A DNA stretch of 64,000 nt from Drosophila pseudoobscura (lineage: Eukaryota; Arthropoda; Insecta; Diptera; Drosophilidae). The stretch lies in NCBI RefSeq assembly GCF_009870125.1, contig NC_046679.1:16058001-16122000 (forward strand), written 5' to 3'. Positions within the stretch are counted from its first letter, which is position 1. The number at the start of each line of letters is the position of its first letter. The notes beneath the pieces are model-generated. The model was given only the letters and a program-made list of their open reading frames with translations, did no database searches and had not been told where the DNA came from. This document shows positions 45,092 to 57,400 of the stretch, in pieces. The translations under genes and the position numbers were made by a program.

Positions 45092-48000
45092 CCGCCGCGG
45101 CAGTATAATTGCGCCTTGCATGTCAAGCGGCAGCTGAAATTGAAAAACATACTTTTTGTCTTAGTCTAAATATCACGGCAATTAGCCAGTTGGCGGGCGC
45201 TGGATGGCCAGTGGAGCTGCGCTTTCGTGATTTCGCTGCGAAAGCAACCAAAGTATCTGCTTGCAACCAGCCTCCAGCCTCCAGTTGGGAGCATTGCGGC
45301 GTTGTGGCATTGCAGCGTTCATTCGCAATTATATTCAAAGTTGCAGCTCGTTCTATGAGAGAGCGTGCGTGATTTGCTGCCAGCTCTGGCTCTGCCAAGG
45401 CAGCAGTTCCTCGTGTAGTCGGCCTCCGTCTTTGTATCTCGCTCTTTTGGCGCCGCTTACTAGACCGCAACCATGCACTCATTTTCGGTTTTTCAGTGTT
45501 TTATTGCAGCCATCATTCTGCAGATTCACTGTCGTCACCTAGTTTTCCGCAAAACTTTTCTTTTTTTCATACTTACTCAATTTTGCAGCTTCATATTGTG
45601 TACGTTTTGCTGCATACTTTTTGGTGCTCGCGGAAAAGTGCAACCGCCAAACGAAGTGGATCCGATTCGATCCGACTTGACGAAACGAACAAAGAAAGCT
45701 TCAAAACATTGACCACCAGCACAGCTTTCTTGGGGAAATATCGGAAGGTGGCGCTTTGCATAATTAAGGTGCTAATGAAAATGAATTGAAGTGATAACCA
45801 GTGAGCAAATGCCGGAAAAGTTGTGGAAGAAAAGCTAAAAATGGTTGATGATCTGTGGCATCTTCCCACAGATAATTAGTTTGAGTACCCCATTTTACGG
45901 AGAGTTCCATATGTTAGGATTCTTTTATATTACATTTTTGGGATATGATAGCAATGCCCTATGGCATTTCGACCATATATTAATACTATTGTTGTGTGTT
46001 TCGCCTTTCAATGAAGTTGAGAACTCTGGTTTTGGTGGAGAGCATTCACATGGGCTGTGTTCTAATGTCCATTTCACAGAGCCTGCCAGCCTACTAGTTT
46101 CAATTGTTTGAGGCCATGTCTCAGGTGACGATTAATGGTTTCTTCTGCAATAACAATTGTCATAAACTTCGTGAAATCTTTATTAAGTTCTTGCCATTTT
46201 TGCTTAATTGCAATACAACCTAAGCGTCATAGACTGACCGCTCTGAATCGCTTTTCATTTCATAATTAACTGGCAATCAAAGTCATCACGCAATATGCGC
46301 GATAACCATCGATGCGGCGATGCAACCGCTGACCGAACTGGCGACGACCGTTCGTCAATTATGGCCGATTGTTGCTAACCGCTATCTGTAGAGTATATCC
46401 GTAATCCGTAATGCAAATTGACCACTAACGACAGCAGCAGGTCTGCTTCAATACAAATCAGACAAACGCTTGAGTGACCAAACTGTTTCACAGCTCTGTG
46501 GATCTCTCGCGGACAATTAACTTTCAATTAATCATAGGCACTGGCGCCTAATAAATTAAATGCTCTGTGAGCAAAGCAACGTGAAGAACGGCAACACCAA
46601 TTACAGAGCCATACAAAATATCATGCGTGTAGTGTGGCACGTTGTACGTACATTTTGTTGTTTTTCGTTTTTTTTTTCGAGTGTGGGAAAAACGTGCTGG
46701 AGCGGAAAATTATAGCAGCTACATTCATTCAAAGAGCTTAATAATATTATTAGTCGAGCATTGTGAGGCTTTGGGGGGTCGGGCTTCCCTGCTGTCTTTG
46801 TATTCTCGGGCTTTGTTCGAAAGCGCAGTGCAGCAAGGCCGACAATCAACTTTTTCTTCTGGACTTCGGCTGTCGGTTGTCGGTTGTCTACGTTCTGCTG
46901 ACCTGCTTTCTGAGCCAAAAACTCGTTTTCATTTCACTGAGCATTCTGCGCACGACGCCGCCCTTGTAGGCATCCACTTGGCTTGAACAACCCCTCTCCG
47001 CCCCTGCTTACCATCCTCCCCCTCTCAGTTGACAGTGAAATTGCTTTCAAATTGGCCACTCTGCACGATTCTCCTCCTCCTGCTGCTGGTGGTGCTGCTG
47101 CTGCTGGTGCTGCTGCTGTGGTCGTTGCATTAACTCTTCTTGTGTGTGCGAACATCGCGCTGCCGGCTTATGAATTATTGCAAATTTTGTGTGGTTTTTT
47201 ATCTCGTTTTTCAGAATGTGAAATTGGTGGCCAACAACCAATGCAGCTGAAGCTGCTGCTGCTGCTGCTTCTGGTGATGATGCTGCACCAGTTTGGCTGC
47301 AACAGAAGAACCGCATTTCTCTAGCGGCACAACGGTTGTTCGCTCCAAATCACTTAGTAAGGCTTTCGTTTTGGTTTGCCGATTTGCATATACTGCCACC
47401 AGCCATTAACAAAATTTATTAGAATCGAAAATAGGCTGGGGCTCATTTCATTTGGATTAGAAACAAAGAAAGTAAACAATTATCAAATTAATGTTCGAAA
47501 AATACCGTTCTGTAGTGGAACCAAATGGTTGGTTGGTTGATTCCAAAGCTGAAACGCTATCAAAATGGGATCTCGATCTCCCATGCGACCAATCCGTAAA
47601 TAAACTTTCTTCTACTATCTTTAAACAGCATTAATACAAGCCACCTTTAAGATGTCTCTAAATAGAGTGTACCCTAAGATTGTTTGTCATTTTTGTTGTT
47701 GTTGAGGCAGCTACGGCTCTGAACTGGTCAGTCAATGTTTACCCAAGCTTGAAAGCTGCTCAAATGAGTTGTTAACATTAAATCGCATTACCTTGTCTTT
47801 TGTTTTTGACTCGACCATTCAGCGGCAGCCGCCGCTTTGGCTTAGCGGTTGGAAAACCGTTTTCGGCTCTGGCCATGTGCCGTGATTTCGTTGGACTTTT
47901 CACTGCACGTTTTGTATTTGTTGGTGGCGATGTTTCTGGATTTTGGACTGTGGCCTTAGCTGCTGTTTCGGTTTCCTAACTGTTTACTTTCACTGTCGGT

Positions 48001-48401
48001 TGCTGCCACTGCGGCTGTCGCTGTCGAAAGCCAGCTGGGCACACTCTGCCGGGCAGCACTTTGTTGTATTTTTGTGTTAACCTGACTTGGCAAGACCAGA
48101 CTCATAATTATCTACACCTATTAGCGGGCAAATCTTTATGAGGCCTGGACAACTGGGTCGCAAATCAATTTCACTTGAAATGAAAGCATCTCGGACAAAG
48201 ATGGACTTGTCAACGGCAACTTTTCGCGTTCGTCTTGGTCCCAGCCAATAGCAAATAGCCAATGGTCAGAGGGGTGCGTCTGAGGCTGGAGGGCGGGGAA
48301 TTATGCATAATGGATTTCAGTTTTGTCGTTTCGCTTTCACCCGACCCGAGGGTATGCCATAAATTATATACAAAGCAAAGAGCTTGATTTTTCATTGATT
48401 T
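45092..48401. other. Gene-free region upstream of Osi8-like
   Basis: No gene supported over 3.3 kb. CTG/CAG-type runs occur at 47084-47120 and 47240-47285. The frames across them are poly-Ala/Leu/Gln artefacts. Confidence 0.4.
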
Positions 48402-50384
48402 TTTATTTATTAATCTTCCTTGCTTGTATTTTTTTCAACTTGTTTTTTTTTGTGTATTGTTTTTCTTCATTTTTTAATGACATGCATGTATGACAGAGAG
48501 AGAATATTGTAATCTATGAAATTTACATTCCTTTGTGCGTGATTTGTGTGATTTTGTGTGAGTTGGGTGTTGCCCACATCTGCAGCTTCTGCTCTGCGCT
48601 TCTTCTCCTTCTTCTTCTTCTACTGTTGGAAGCTATAGTTGTGAAAGTGCCGTACGACTTTGCTCAAATATTTAAATTAAAGTAGCCGACATGCTGGCGA
48701 CTCGAGGCTTGCGGCCTGCGGCTAGAGAGCTTTCCAAATGTTTTAAACAGAGTATTTTTAAGCGGATTAAAAATATGTTTAAGGCCACAATGTAGGAAAG
48801 CCCGGCGCAAACACACAGGCTCGGCAAGGGCTCAAGTCGCTGATGGATGTAGTAGTACAGGTGTACGATTGAGGAGTTAAAATATTTAAAAAAAAGTTAA
48901 TATTTGTAACATTACAGTGAACTATGGTTACAGAAAACAGGTGTTCGTACGAGTATGTGCGTGCGTTTTTTTGTTGTTTTTGGAAAGTAGAGCGCCAGAA
49001 AGTGACAGATGCATAGGCACAAAGAGAGAGACAGACTGAGATAGCGAGATGAAGGTGCACAGAGAAATGAGAAAGTTGAAGAGTTAAAGTGGAATTGGAG
49101 TTTTGAGATGGAGTGAAGAAATACTATAGAGTTGAGCAGAGTTGGAAAATGAGTTCAGTTCGGTGTGGTACGTGTGTGTGTGTGTGTGGAAACCTATGGC
49201 AAGTTATGGCATGCAAATGACCAAAACTATGACTCAAGATCTAGACGGAAAGCCAGAAGAAAGAGAGAGAGAAAGAGATGGACAGCGTTGGAGGCGGAGA
49301 AGAAAGAACAGGTGGAGTGATAGTGGATAAAGTTAGAGCTAGTTGATAGTTGATAGAGTTAAAGCTAATAGTAGGTAGGCATTGTTGTTTCATTGATGCT
49401 GATTTTGTTGTATTTTAAGACTAGAATTGCATGTGAAGAGTAGTTGATAGTCGAGCAAGTAGCAGTACGGGTACAGGCACAGGTACAGGTACAGGTTAGA
49501 AAAGTACATATAGAGTTAAGTATAGTTTTCAGATTTGTACGTTTGTTTTGGTATAGGCAGTGATAGACAGTGATAGTCTGAAAGACAGAGTTTGACAGAG
49601 ACAGTTACAGATACAGATACAGAAATAGAAATAGAGATAGAGATAGAAACAAAGACAGTGATAGTCAGAAAGTGATAGAAAGTAAGTCAGATGAGAGTGA
49701 TAGTGAGAGTGAAAGTGCGCTGGAGTGAAACAGAGTTAAAAAGAGTTACAGTTCGATTGTCAACCTGTCTGAGGTCCTTCCAGGGCGCTGATGATGGAGA
49801 GAGAATGAGAGAATGTAAGCTGGGTGCTGGTGCAAGCTTAGACTTAAGGCTGGACGCCGCTGGGCTTATGAGTATTAGAGATGTGTTTTTGTTGCATAAG
49901 GTACCGACCGACTTCTTTTTTACAATCTTATCGTTAGCTTTATCAGCTATCATGGGGATATACATAACAACTAGATGCACATGTAACACTCGGCATTACA
50001 AACCTAACGTGGCTCTGGTTTAGCTTCTGCTTCTTCTACTGCTTCTGATTCTTCTTCTCTTTTTGCAACGATGTCGCTTTGTCTTTGTTTTTACATATTT
50101 CTGTTTCATTTTATCTGCTTAAATTGATTTTGCTTGCGTTTTTTGTGCGTTTTTCATTCTTTGCTTTTGCTTTCTTCGTGTTTGCGTGGAGAAATAAATA
50201 AAATAAATTAAATTAATAAATTAATTAAAACGAACGATAAATAATATGTTTCTCCTCTTCAAGAGTCTCTTACGAGCGCTGTGGCTCAAGTCGTTTGTGA
50301 TGTTCTTCTTGTGAATGTGGTTGTTGATTGTGGTTGCTTCAGATTGTTCAGGTTCTCGCTGATGTCGCTGACTGTCTGTCCAAC
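48402..50384 (-). other. A/G-rich 3' flank of Osi7, possible long 3' UTR
   Basis: Nearly 2 kb after the Osi7 stop. On the plus strand it is dominated by short A/G-rich direct repeats (AGATAG, ACAGAT, AGTGATAG) and lacks any supported coding frame. A GATAAA variant lies at about 50110-50115, and the first canonical AATAAA on the minus strand is at 48402-48407. The true transcript end could be at either place. Confidence 0.35.
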
Positions 50385-51248
50385 TTAAGCCTGGGGCTTC
50401 TGGGCACCGTAGGCCAGATCCTGGGCATCGATGGAGCGTCCCCAGCCACCGTGACCGCTGCTGCCGTACGAGGCAGAGGAGGCGCCCGCATCGGCGCTGT
50501 AGCCGCTGCCGTAGGAGTCGTGGCTGGCCGAGTGGCTGCTGCTGTGATGGGGATGGGCGACGACCTCGTAGGTGACGTGCTTCTCCTGGGAGAGCAGCTT
50601 CTTCAGGCCGATCACGGCGGAGAGAACCAGAGCGATCTTACCGATGAGCAGGGCCTTGCCGGCGATCAGAGCGATGGCACCAAGGAGAAGGGGAAGCAGA
50701 GCGGCGGCCTTCAGGGCAACCAGAGCCAGAATGGGGCCAAGGATCTTGGCGGCCTTCTTCTTCTTGCCACGGCTCTCTTCGGGAGCGTTGGGGTCGTTGC
50801 TGCCGAACAGGGACTCGGAGGCATCCTCGAGGGCGCGTCCGGTAGAGCTGACGGCCTGGACAATGTCGGCGCCCTTCAGCTCAACCTTAATGGTGTGCGA
50901 GTTGAGGAAGCTGCTGATACGGTTGAGGGCCAAAGACTCGAACGACTCGTCTCCGGAGATGGAGCGAGCAGCCTCCTGCGCTGGGGCATCAGGGGAGCGC
51001 ACAACGGTCACACCTTCGGTGAGAGCGAACTGGTCGCGGGCACCGAGCACCTTGTCCACGAAGTTGAACAGCTTGTACTTGACGCACGACACCGAATCCT
51101 TCCTCAGGCAGTCGCTGTAGATGCTATCCATAATGTCGTTCTCGCCGCCGATTGCGTTGCGGGCATGGCCGCGCGTCTCCTCGGCCGGAAGGGCCGCGGC
51201 CAGTGTGACCAAACACAAGACACCGAATATAACTTTATTGTTTGCCAT
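50385..51248 (-). CDS. Osi7: Osiris family protein (DUF1676), Osi7, 287 aa
   Basis: Single exon. The ATG at 51248 (AACAAAATGGCA) starts a signal peptide (MANNKVIFGVLCLVTLAAA). The frame stays open upstream only with a GTG start and polar residues, so that is rejected. Cysteine pair C47 and C55. Then come FALTEGVTVVRS, SHTIKVELKGADIVQA and a phosphorylatable acidic stretch. EESRGKKKKAAK matches the residues around the phase-1 intron of Osi9, but here there is no intron. The hydrophobic core has GKALLIGKIALVLSAVIGLKKLLSQ. The tail carries VTYEVVAHPHH, Ser/His/Gly repeats and DAQDLAYGAQK. Length and features fit Osi7, which is known to be expressed in trachea and other cuticle-secreting epithelia. 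The most confident orthology call here. Confidence 0.96.
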   Translation of the reverse strand: MANNKVIFGVLCLVTLAAALPAEETRGHARNAIGGENDIMDSIYSDCLRKDSVSCVKYKLFNFVDKVLGARDQFALTEGVTVVRSPDAPAQEAARSISGDESFESLALNRISSFLNSHTIKVELKGADIVQAVSSTGRALEDASESLFGSNDPNAPEESRGKKKKAAKILGPILALVALKAAALLPLLLGAIALIAGKALLIGKIALVLSAVIGLKKLLSQEKHVTYEVVAHPHHSSSHSASHDSYGSGYSADAGASSASYGSSGHGGWGRSIDAQDLAYGAQKPQA

Positions 51249-51477
51249 TTTGTTCTTTTTCGGCTTTTTTTTTGCACTTGGGTTCGTTTTGTTGTTGTTG
51301 TTTATAGTCCTTCGAGGGCTGTGCACTTAATCGGGTTTGGCTACCGCACGAACGCACTTTCTCTTTGAAATTGAAACTTTTTGGGTTTTGGGGCGTGCCA
51401 CACAACTCTGCTAGCTGGCGTGCTGCTGCTTTGACGGGTAAGGATGAAATGATACAATTTTCCTAGGCACACGGCAA

Positions 51478-51485
51478 TTTATATA
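51478..51485 (-). promoter_or_regulatory. TATA box of Osi7
   Basis: TATATAAA on the minus strand, with TCATTT (A at 51450) 33-35 bp downstream, a consensus initiator. The 5' UTR is about 200 nt. Confidence 0.75.
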
Positions 51486-54400
51486 CGGCGGCAGTGGCAG
51501 TGGCAGCAGCGACTGTAGCTGGAACAGCGGCAGAGGCATGCTCATCTGCTGCTGCCCCGAACGAAAGCATTTCTCCATGCCGCCGCTCTATGCTCTCTAC
51601 TCACCGCTCTCCGCTCTCTTCCCGACCAAGAAACTAGTCGTGCAAGTTTCTCGCTTCAGTCTTTCGTTTTGCCCAGCCAACGGTAATGCTCAGTCGACGC
51701 CGACATCGCACGAGCAGCAGCGACAGCGACAGCGGCAGCAACAGCGGCAGAATCTTTGACTTGGAAAAGCATTGTTACTGTAATTTGTAAGCCGTCTCTG
51801 CCGCAGCGCTGCTTTCGCCTGAAGTTCATGTAACATTGTCAACAGGCACTGCCGCTGCCACAGCCACAGCCACAGCCTCCTGCCTGCCTGTGGGAACGCA
51901 AGTCACTTTTACCCGGCCAAAAGCGAGCCAAAAAGAGCCGAAAAATCGTAGTCGTAATCTTAATTGTCTTCTCTTTAATTGAAATTGAATTTTTGTAAAA
52001 GTAAGTAAAAGCATTTCCCTTTCATCATCATCATCAGCAGCAGCAGGCGCAGTTGTGGCAACGGAGGAACTCTGCGAGGCATTCGAGTGGCAGGAGCAGG
52101 TGATGAAGCCGTTGCAGGTGCAGCTGCCTGCTGATGTTCTATGTTCAGTGGTCACGCCTCCTCCTAAGCCCGTTAGAACTCAGTCACGTTACATAAAAAA
52201 ACGAGCACGTTCTGACAGCTGGAAATCTATGCCACACGCCACAAGAAATGAGATCCACTGCACTCCACCACCACCGTTGGCCAGGGGCAGTACCTCTGAC
52301 AGTGCCGGTGCCGGTGACAGTGCCAATAATAATAATCATAACCTCATTCAGAAAAGGGAAAGTTTTGCGATACATCTCTGAAGTATGTGGTATGTGGTTT
52401 GCTTTGCCCTTTCTTGTGGTGGCTCTCGCATATTGTTGTTGCTGTTTTTTTTTGTTGCACACGAAATGGTGTGCAAATTTTATGCGTTGTCAAAGAAGAA
52501 ACGGCTCAGGCAAATAACTGAAGCTGGCTAACAGGCTGACTGGCTGGCTGGGCTGGTTGGCAAACTATCTCGCTAAGTTATTGACTAAAAAGTCAACCAA
52601 CTGTCAAACACCAGTAGCAAGGCCCCGGGCTGTCTGTCCCAGCAGCCAGCAAGAGTGACTAACCAACTGGATGCGACAAGTAAAAGTACGCAAATAGACA
52701 GCCAGGAGCCATTCGCCAGTGGGGTCGGGATCCCAAACAAATGAAAGTCATCAGCCCAGCGGCGAGAGAGTTTTGCCAAATATCTGGGCAAATGACCGCG
52801 AGCAGGATACAAATGCCGGTATGCCGGGCCCCAAGAAAGTGTTGAAAATAGTTAATTAAAGTGTTATGAATGTGTGAAAACGCAATAAAAATGCGCTTAT
52901 GAATTGGACTCGGACTCGGCAGCCAGAGCAGCAGACAAGCCACCAAGCAGCAAGCACCAAGCACCAAGCGGCGTGAAAACGCTTTTCCAGATCAGCCAAA
53001 GCCCAGCTTTGAGGCAGAGCTGGCCTCAGTGAAAGCGAATTTCATATGCATCTGGTGGCTGGTCCTACTAGCTGGTGACTGGCTGGGGGCGACGGCCAGC
53101 GGGGGCTTCCACGCATTGCGTGAGGCTCCTCCAGCTTATAGTAGTACTCGTTTGTATATAGGGATGCAAATCTGCGAGACACTGAATGTTGAATTATTTG
53201 ACATTTAATTAAATTTTGTAAGAGTGTGCCGCGAAACATGAGAAACGACACTTTCACTGCATTGGCTTGGGCCGCGGAAAACCTCTCTCCCCGGCAATGC
53301 CACACAGCCATGCCCATGCCCCAGGTGAGATGCACCAGAGAGCATCTGCAGAGTGCAACGGATCGACATTTGACGACGCCTGTGAACCGCTTTTGGGTTC
53401 TATTGTTGTGGCCGAGCCATTTCAACAGGTTATGTTTTTGCTTTTGTCTGGAGTCTGAAGAAAAATGAAGAGTAAACTCATAACAGCCCAACGAGTTCCA
53501 GCTGCAAGACCATAAAAACCCAAAATGTGGCTGTGAACATAACAATAAGAGCTGCAGAGTGGCGCTGAAATACTCGTATATATATATATATAAGTACACA
53601 TATATTTTATTTATATCGCAGTTGTTGCTAGTGCCGACACTGCCACTGCCACAGAGGAGGCTGCTGCAGCATCCAGCAGTACACAAAAAAAGAAAGTTCA
53701 GCTTAAATTTTCCTTCTTTTTTACCAAAGACAACAACATTCGCTGCCTTTGCGAGCGAAGAGCGAGGCGACCGTGGTGACGCGTGCAACATTGCAACTCG
53801 AAAATGTAAGCTAACAAACGGCATGAATGAATGACGAAGTGAGTGCCGGACCTAGCACTCCCGATTGCCATTCCCATGGCCATGGCCATTACGAGTGCCA
53901 TTGAGTGGGTGTTGACACTCGCAGTCCCATACCGACAAGACAACAATAGCAGCAGCCCATGAATACCAATGTCAATGATAAGACGGATGCCCCCGCAGTC
54001 AATCACAGGGTGAAAACGCAAAACAAACTGCAACTGCAACTGCAACTGCAACTGCCACTTAATAGCTTCATTTTGAGCTTGCGACCGCAATGAAAAGAGG
54101 CAAGTGGGCGTTTCTTTCTTTTTCTTTGGCCCAGTTAAGGGCAAAAAGACAAAGATCAGATAAGCGGAAATTATCATTGCTGCGACGGCGAAGATTGGTT
54201 ACTCTTAAATGTGTTCATAGTGAAATTTTGGAGTTCTTTCAATTAAAATAATACACATTTTAGAATATGAACTCATCTAGTTAATGTAAATATTTATTTA
54301 AAAAAAAATTAATTACATTTATAACAATTTAAGAACCATAAAATATCACAAAAATTCCCACTGCGGATAGCATTTAAATTTAAGAGTAATTGACTTTCTT

Positions 54401-57400
54401 TCATCTATTTACGGCTCTGCAAATGTGAGAATTTCTTTGAGCCATGGCCTGGTGCCACAGCCATAATGCCCACTCTCCGGCTGGCTGGCTGTCCAGTGCT
54501 GCAGCCAGAGAGCTGCAAGCTCACTCTGGCTCATTTATGACTACTTTTACCGTCAACTGGCAGTTCGTCTAATTGGGAGTTTGAGTTTTTTTTTTGCTTG
54601 GCTACCCTGTGTCATGGGAACCGACAGGCGCAGGGAAAGGTCAGCCAGCGCGACCGACTGCAGCACAGGCAGACAAAAATTAGCGGCTTGTGTTGTAATC
54701 ATTTAGCTCGAATACCTGCCACGCCCATTAGCATAACCGTTGTTTTTAGCACACCTGGCAACCTGGTCGAAGATACAAATTATAAATGCACGAATCGGGT
54801 ATGTAATCTGTGGCATCACTTTCACTTTCCATGACGCCCCAACGCCGTCCAGCTTCCAAATAGAAAACCCACGACGAACCAAAAACAAAACGTTTATGGA
54901 TATGGCTGAAATCTAAAATTATCTAATTCAACAAACTCTACCAAAAATTTACAGCTACTCGTATTTCGATGCTACGGTGTCGGTGTCGATGTCGATGCCG
55001 TCTATTGCAAAATCAAAGCACGGACCAAGGCTTTTTCCTAGACTTCACACAGGGTATACAAACTATATCAGGGGATATTAACGCTCTCCTGTATACACCC
55101 AAAGAAAAGTGTCATAATACTCAACATATTTCACTTAAACATTGGGTTTTGAAATACAAACATAGAGAACATATGTTATATAAAGAAAGGATCTTTAATA
55201 GGGTTCGTACTTTAATAGGGTTCTTACTAAATGTTAAACTATATATATCGTTGGTAGAACAAATACTTGGTCTAAATATAATTGTATTTAGCTAAAAGTT
55301 ATATATATTTTATTGCTGTTGTCTATTTTTTACGCTGGGCGTTCATACATTAAATAATTTTCTGGGAATCGCCACTGTCATCGCTGCAATCAGCGGTTTG
55401 ACGGTTTTAAAACACACAAATTTTTGTGGTTTTAAAGTTGAGCGGTTATCAATAGGGTATGTGCTGTTCGTGTTTTGCTGGTGTACCGTTGCTAGTTTAT
55501 TGCTGCACTTATTTAATAATTTATTAGCGTTGTTTTTCTTTCCATTTTTATGTAATTTGTCTGGCGTTAAATGACGTTCATATTGAATAAATGATGGCCA
55601 AGTGTAAGCAAATGATGGCGCAATATCAGGCAAGGGAAGCTGGAGCCACCGCTGCCGCCGCCGCCGCCGCCAACATTAAAATGCTTATATAATGCGTGAA
55701 AAACTTTTATGGCATACAAGTGCAGTTACTCGCTGAAATTTTGTACAGAAATTCACACTGGGACCGCACCGCAATCGCTTTCTTTCGAAAGAGAAAGGGT
55801 TTCACTTCTCATCAAGCGTCATGCCCACCCTGGCCGCCTTCCTGCCTGGCTGCCTTCCTCCTTGACTTTGAGTGCCTTTCCGGCATGAGAAGTTTGCCGA
55901 AATTGCAGTTTTCATGGCCCGATATCTGCCGGTGCGGCGCACGTGTGCTCTGCCCCAAGCCCCAAGCTCCAAGCCCTTTCGCTTTTTCTGGAGGATAACT
56001 TTGGAGCCCGACAGCTTCCGCAACTTTCACGCAATTGCTGCAGCAGCATCGGCATCTCTACTACTACCAAGGGCGTGGTGCTGGATGCTCGGTGCCCCAC
56101 TTTGCAGCATAAATAATGCAACGTTTCGGTGGCCCCGGGCCCGGGGGCAACCTTTGCGGACTGCGGACTGGGGACTGGGGACTGGAGACTGGGGAGAGCG
56201 TATGATCGTCGAGTGATGGGTCTGATGTCGATCTGTTGGCCGTTCAGTGCATTCTTTAAAGTGAAATTTCTGTAAGCAGCACTGCGGATGATCATTACCT
56301 TCCCCTTTAATGATCATTATTTTCGTGATTAGCCAAAGCTTCTTTAGTTTCTTCTACAACTTTTTATTTTATTGCTGCTCAAAACGACGCTGTTAATTAA
56401 ATTAAGTCGAATAAAAAGGCGCATAACCACCAACTGGTTCGCAATGAATGCGATGAAGGAAATGCTGCCAAGTGAATAAAGAAGACAATATGTATATCTG
56501 TGCACGTGTGTGTCTGTGTGTGTTTCTGTGTGTGTGTGCGCGATGGCATTGAGAAACTTTCTTCTTTTGCTTTCAATGGTATTTCGGTCAAAAAACTTCC
56601 AAAGGAATAAATACCAACCGACGATGATGGTGATAATGACAACAACAACAGCAACAGCAAATACTCAGATGATGATGAGAAGTTCCAAGCAATGAATTGA
56701 TTGATAAAACTGTATTTCCGGTTGACCTGCAGAGCCACAAAAAAGGCTTGTCTTGGCCAACCAACTAGAGCATGCTCGCTTTGATTCCAACCCGAGTAGA
56801 CTCGAGTGCCTGGCCAAGTGCGACATGGCCAATTAAAACTTATAATTAAGGCCTTTTTCAAGAGGCCCCCGCCGAATCGGTGTAGAAACAGAGCTCTGCT
56901 CTTCAAAACAGCCTCAAAATGTTTGCCAAATGAAAGTATAGCTGCGGCAGGTGTCAATGTCCAGTCCGTTGCTATAAAGCGGCACATGATGGCTTTTCGT
57001 CACGACTGGGCCGCGTCGCGGCTTATGACCAGGCCAGCATGGGACCCCATGATGATGGTATTAATAATGAAATGTACATGCTTTTTGACAGGAGCAGAGG
57101 CGACAACAAAAACTACAACTACAACAACCACAACCACAACCGCCGCTCGAAATCAACTTCAGTGAAAGTTTCTGGCCACAAAATTCACGAGTACGAGTAC
57201 GACCGAGTTCGAGTATATCTCAGCATTTATGTTCATGGCCACAAGTGCGAGTGCGAGTGAATATGAATCCAAATCCGAGTCTGAGTCCGAGTCCAAGTCC
57301 GAGTGCGAATATGAAATGAACTTGCAGCTCTCGAAGCACTCACCAAGGCCCAAAGACAAGGCCCATTAGAGTGGCCCAACTGCTGGTCAATGTCCATTAC

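Noticed and set aside
50572-51120. Long plus-strand frames antisense to Osi7
   Set aside because: Shadows of the GC-rich Osi7 coding sequence in other frames. They lack promoter and signal features, while Osi7 has both.
51249-51326. N-terminal extension of Osi7
   Set aside because: It would need a GTG start and adds polar Asn/Lys residues before a perfect signal peptide; the ATG at 51248 has a good context.
53042-53824. 260-residue open frame on the minus strand
   Set aside because: The composition (many Cys, Ser and Leu from TGC/TTG-rich simple sequence, plus a (TA)n region read as Tyr/Ile) is not protein-like, and no family motif is visible.
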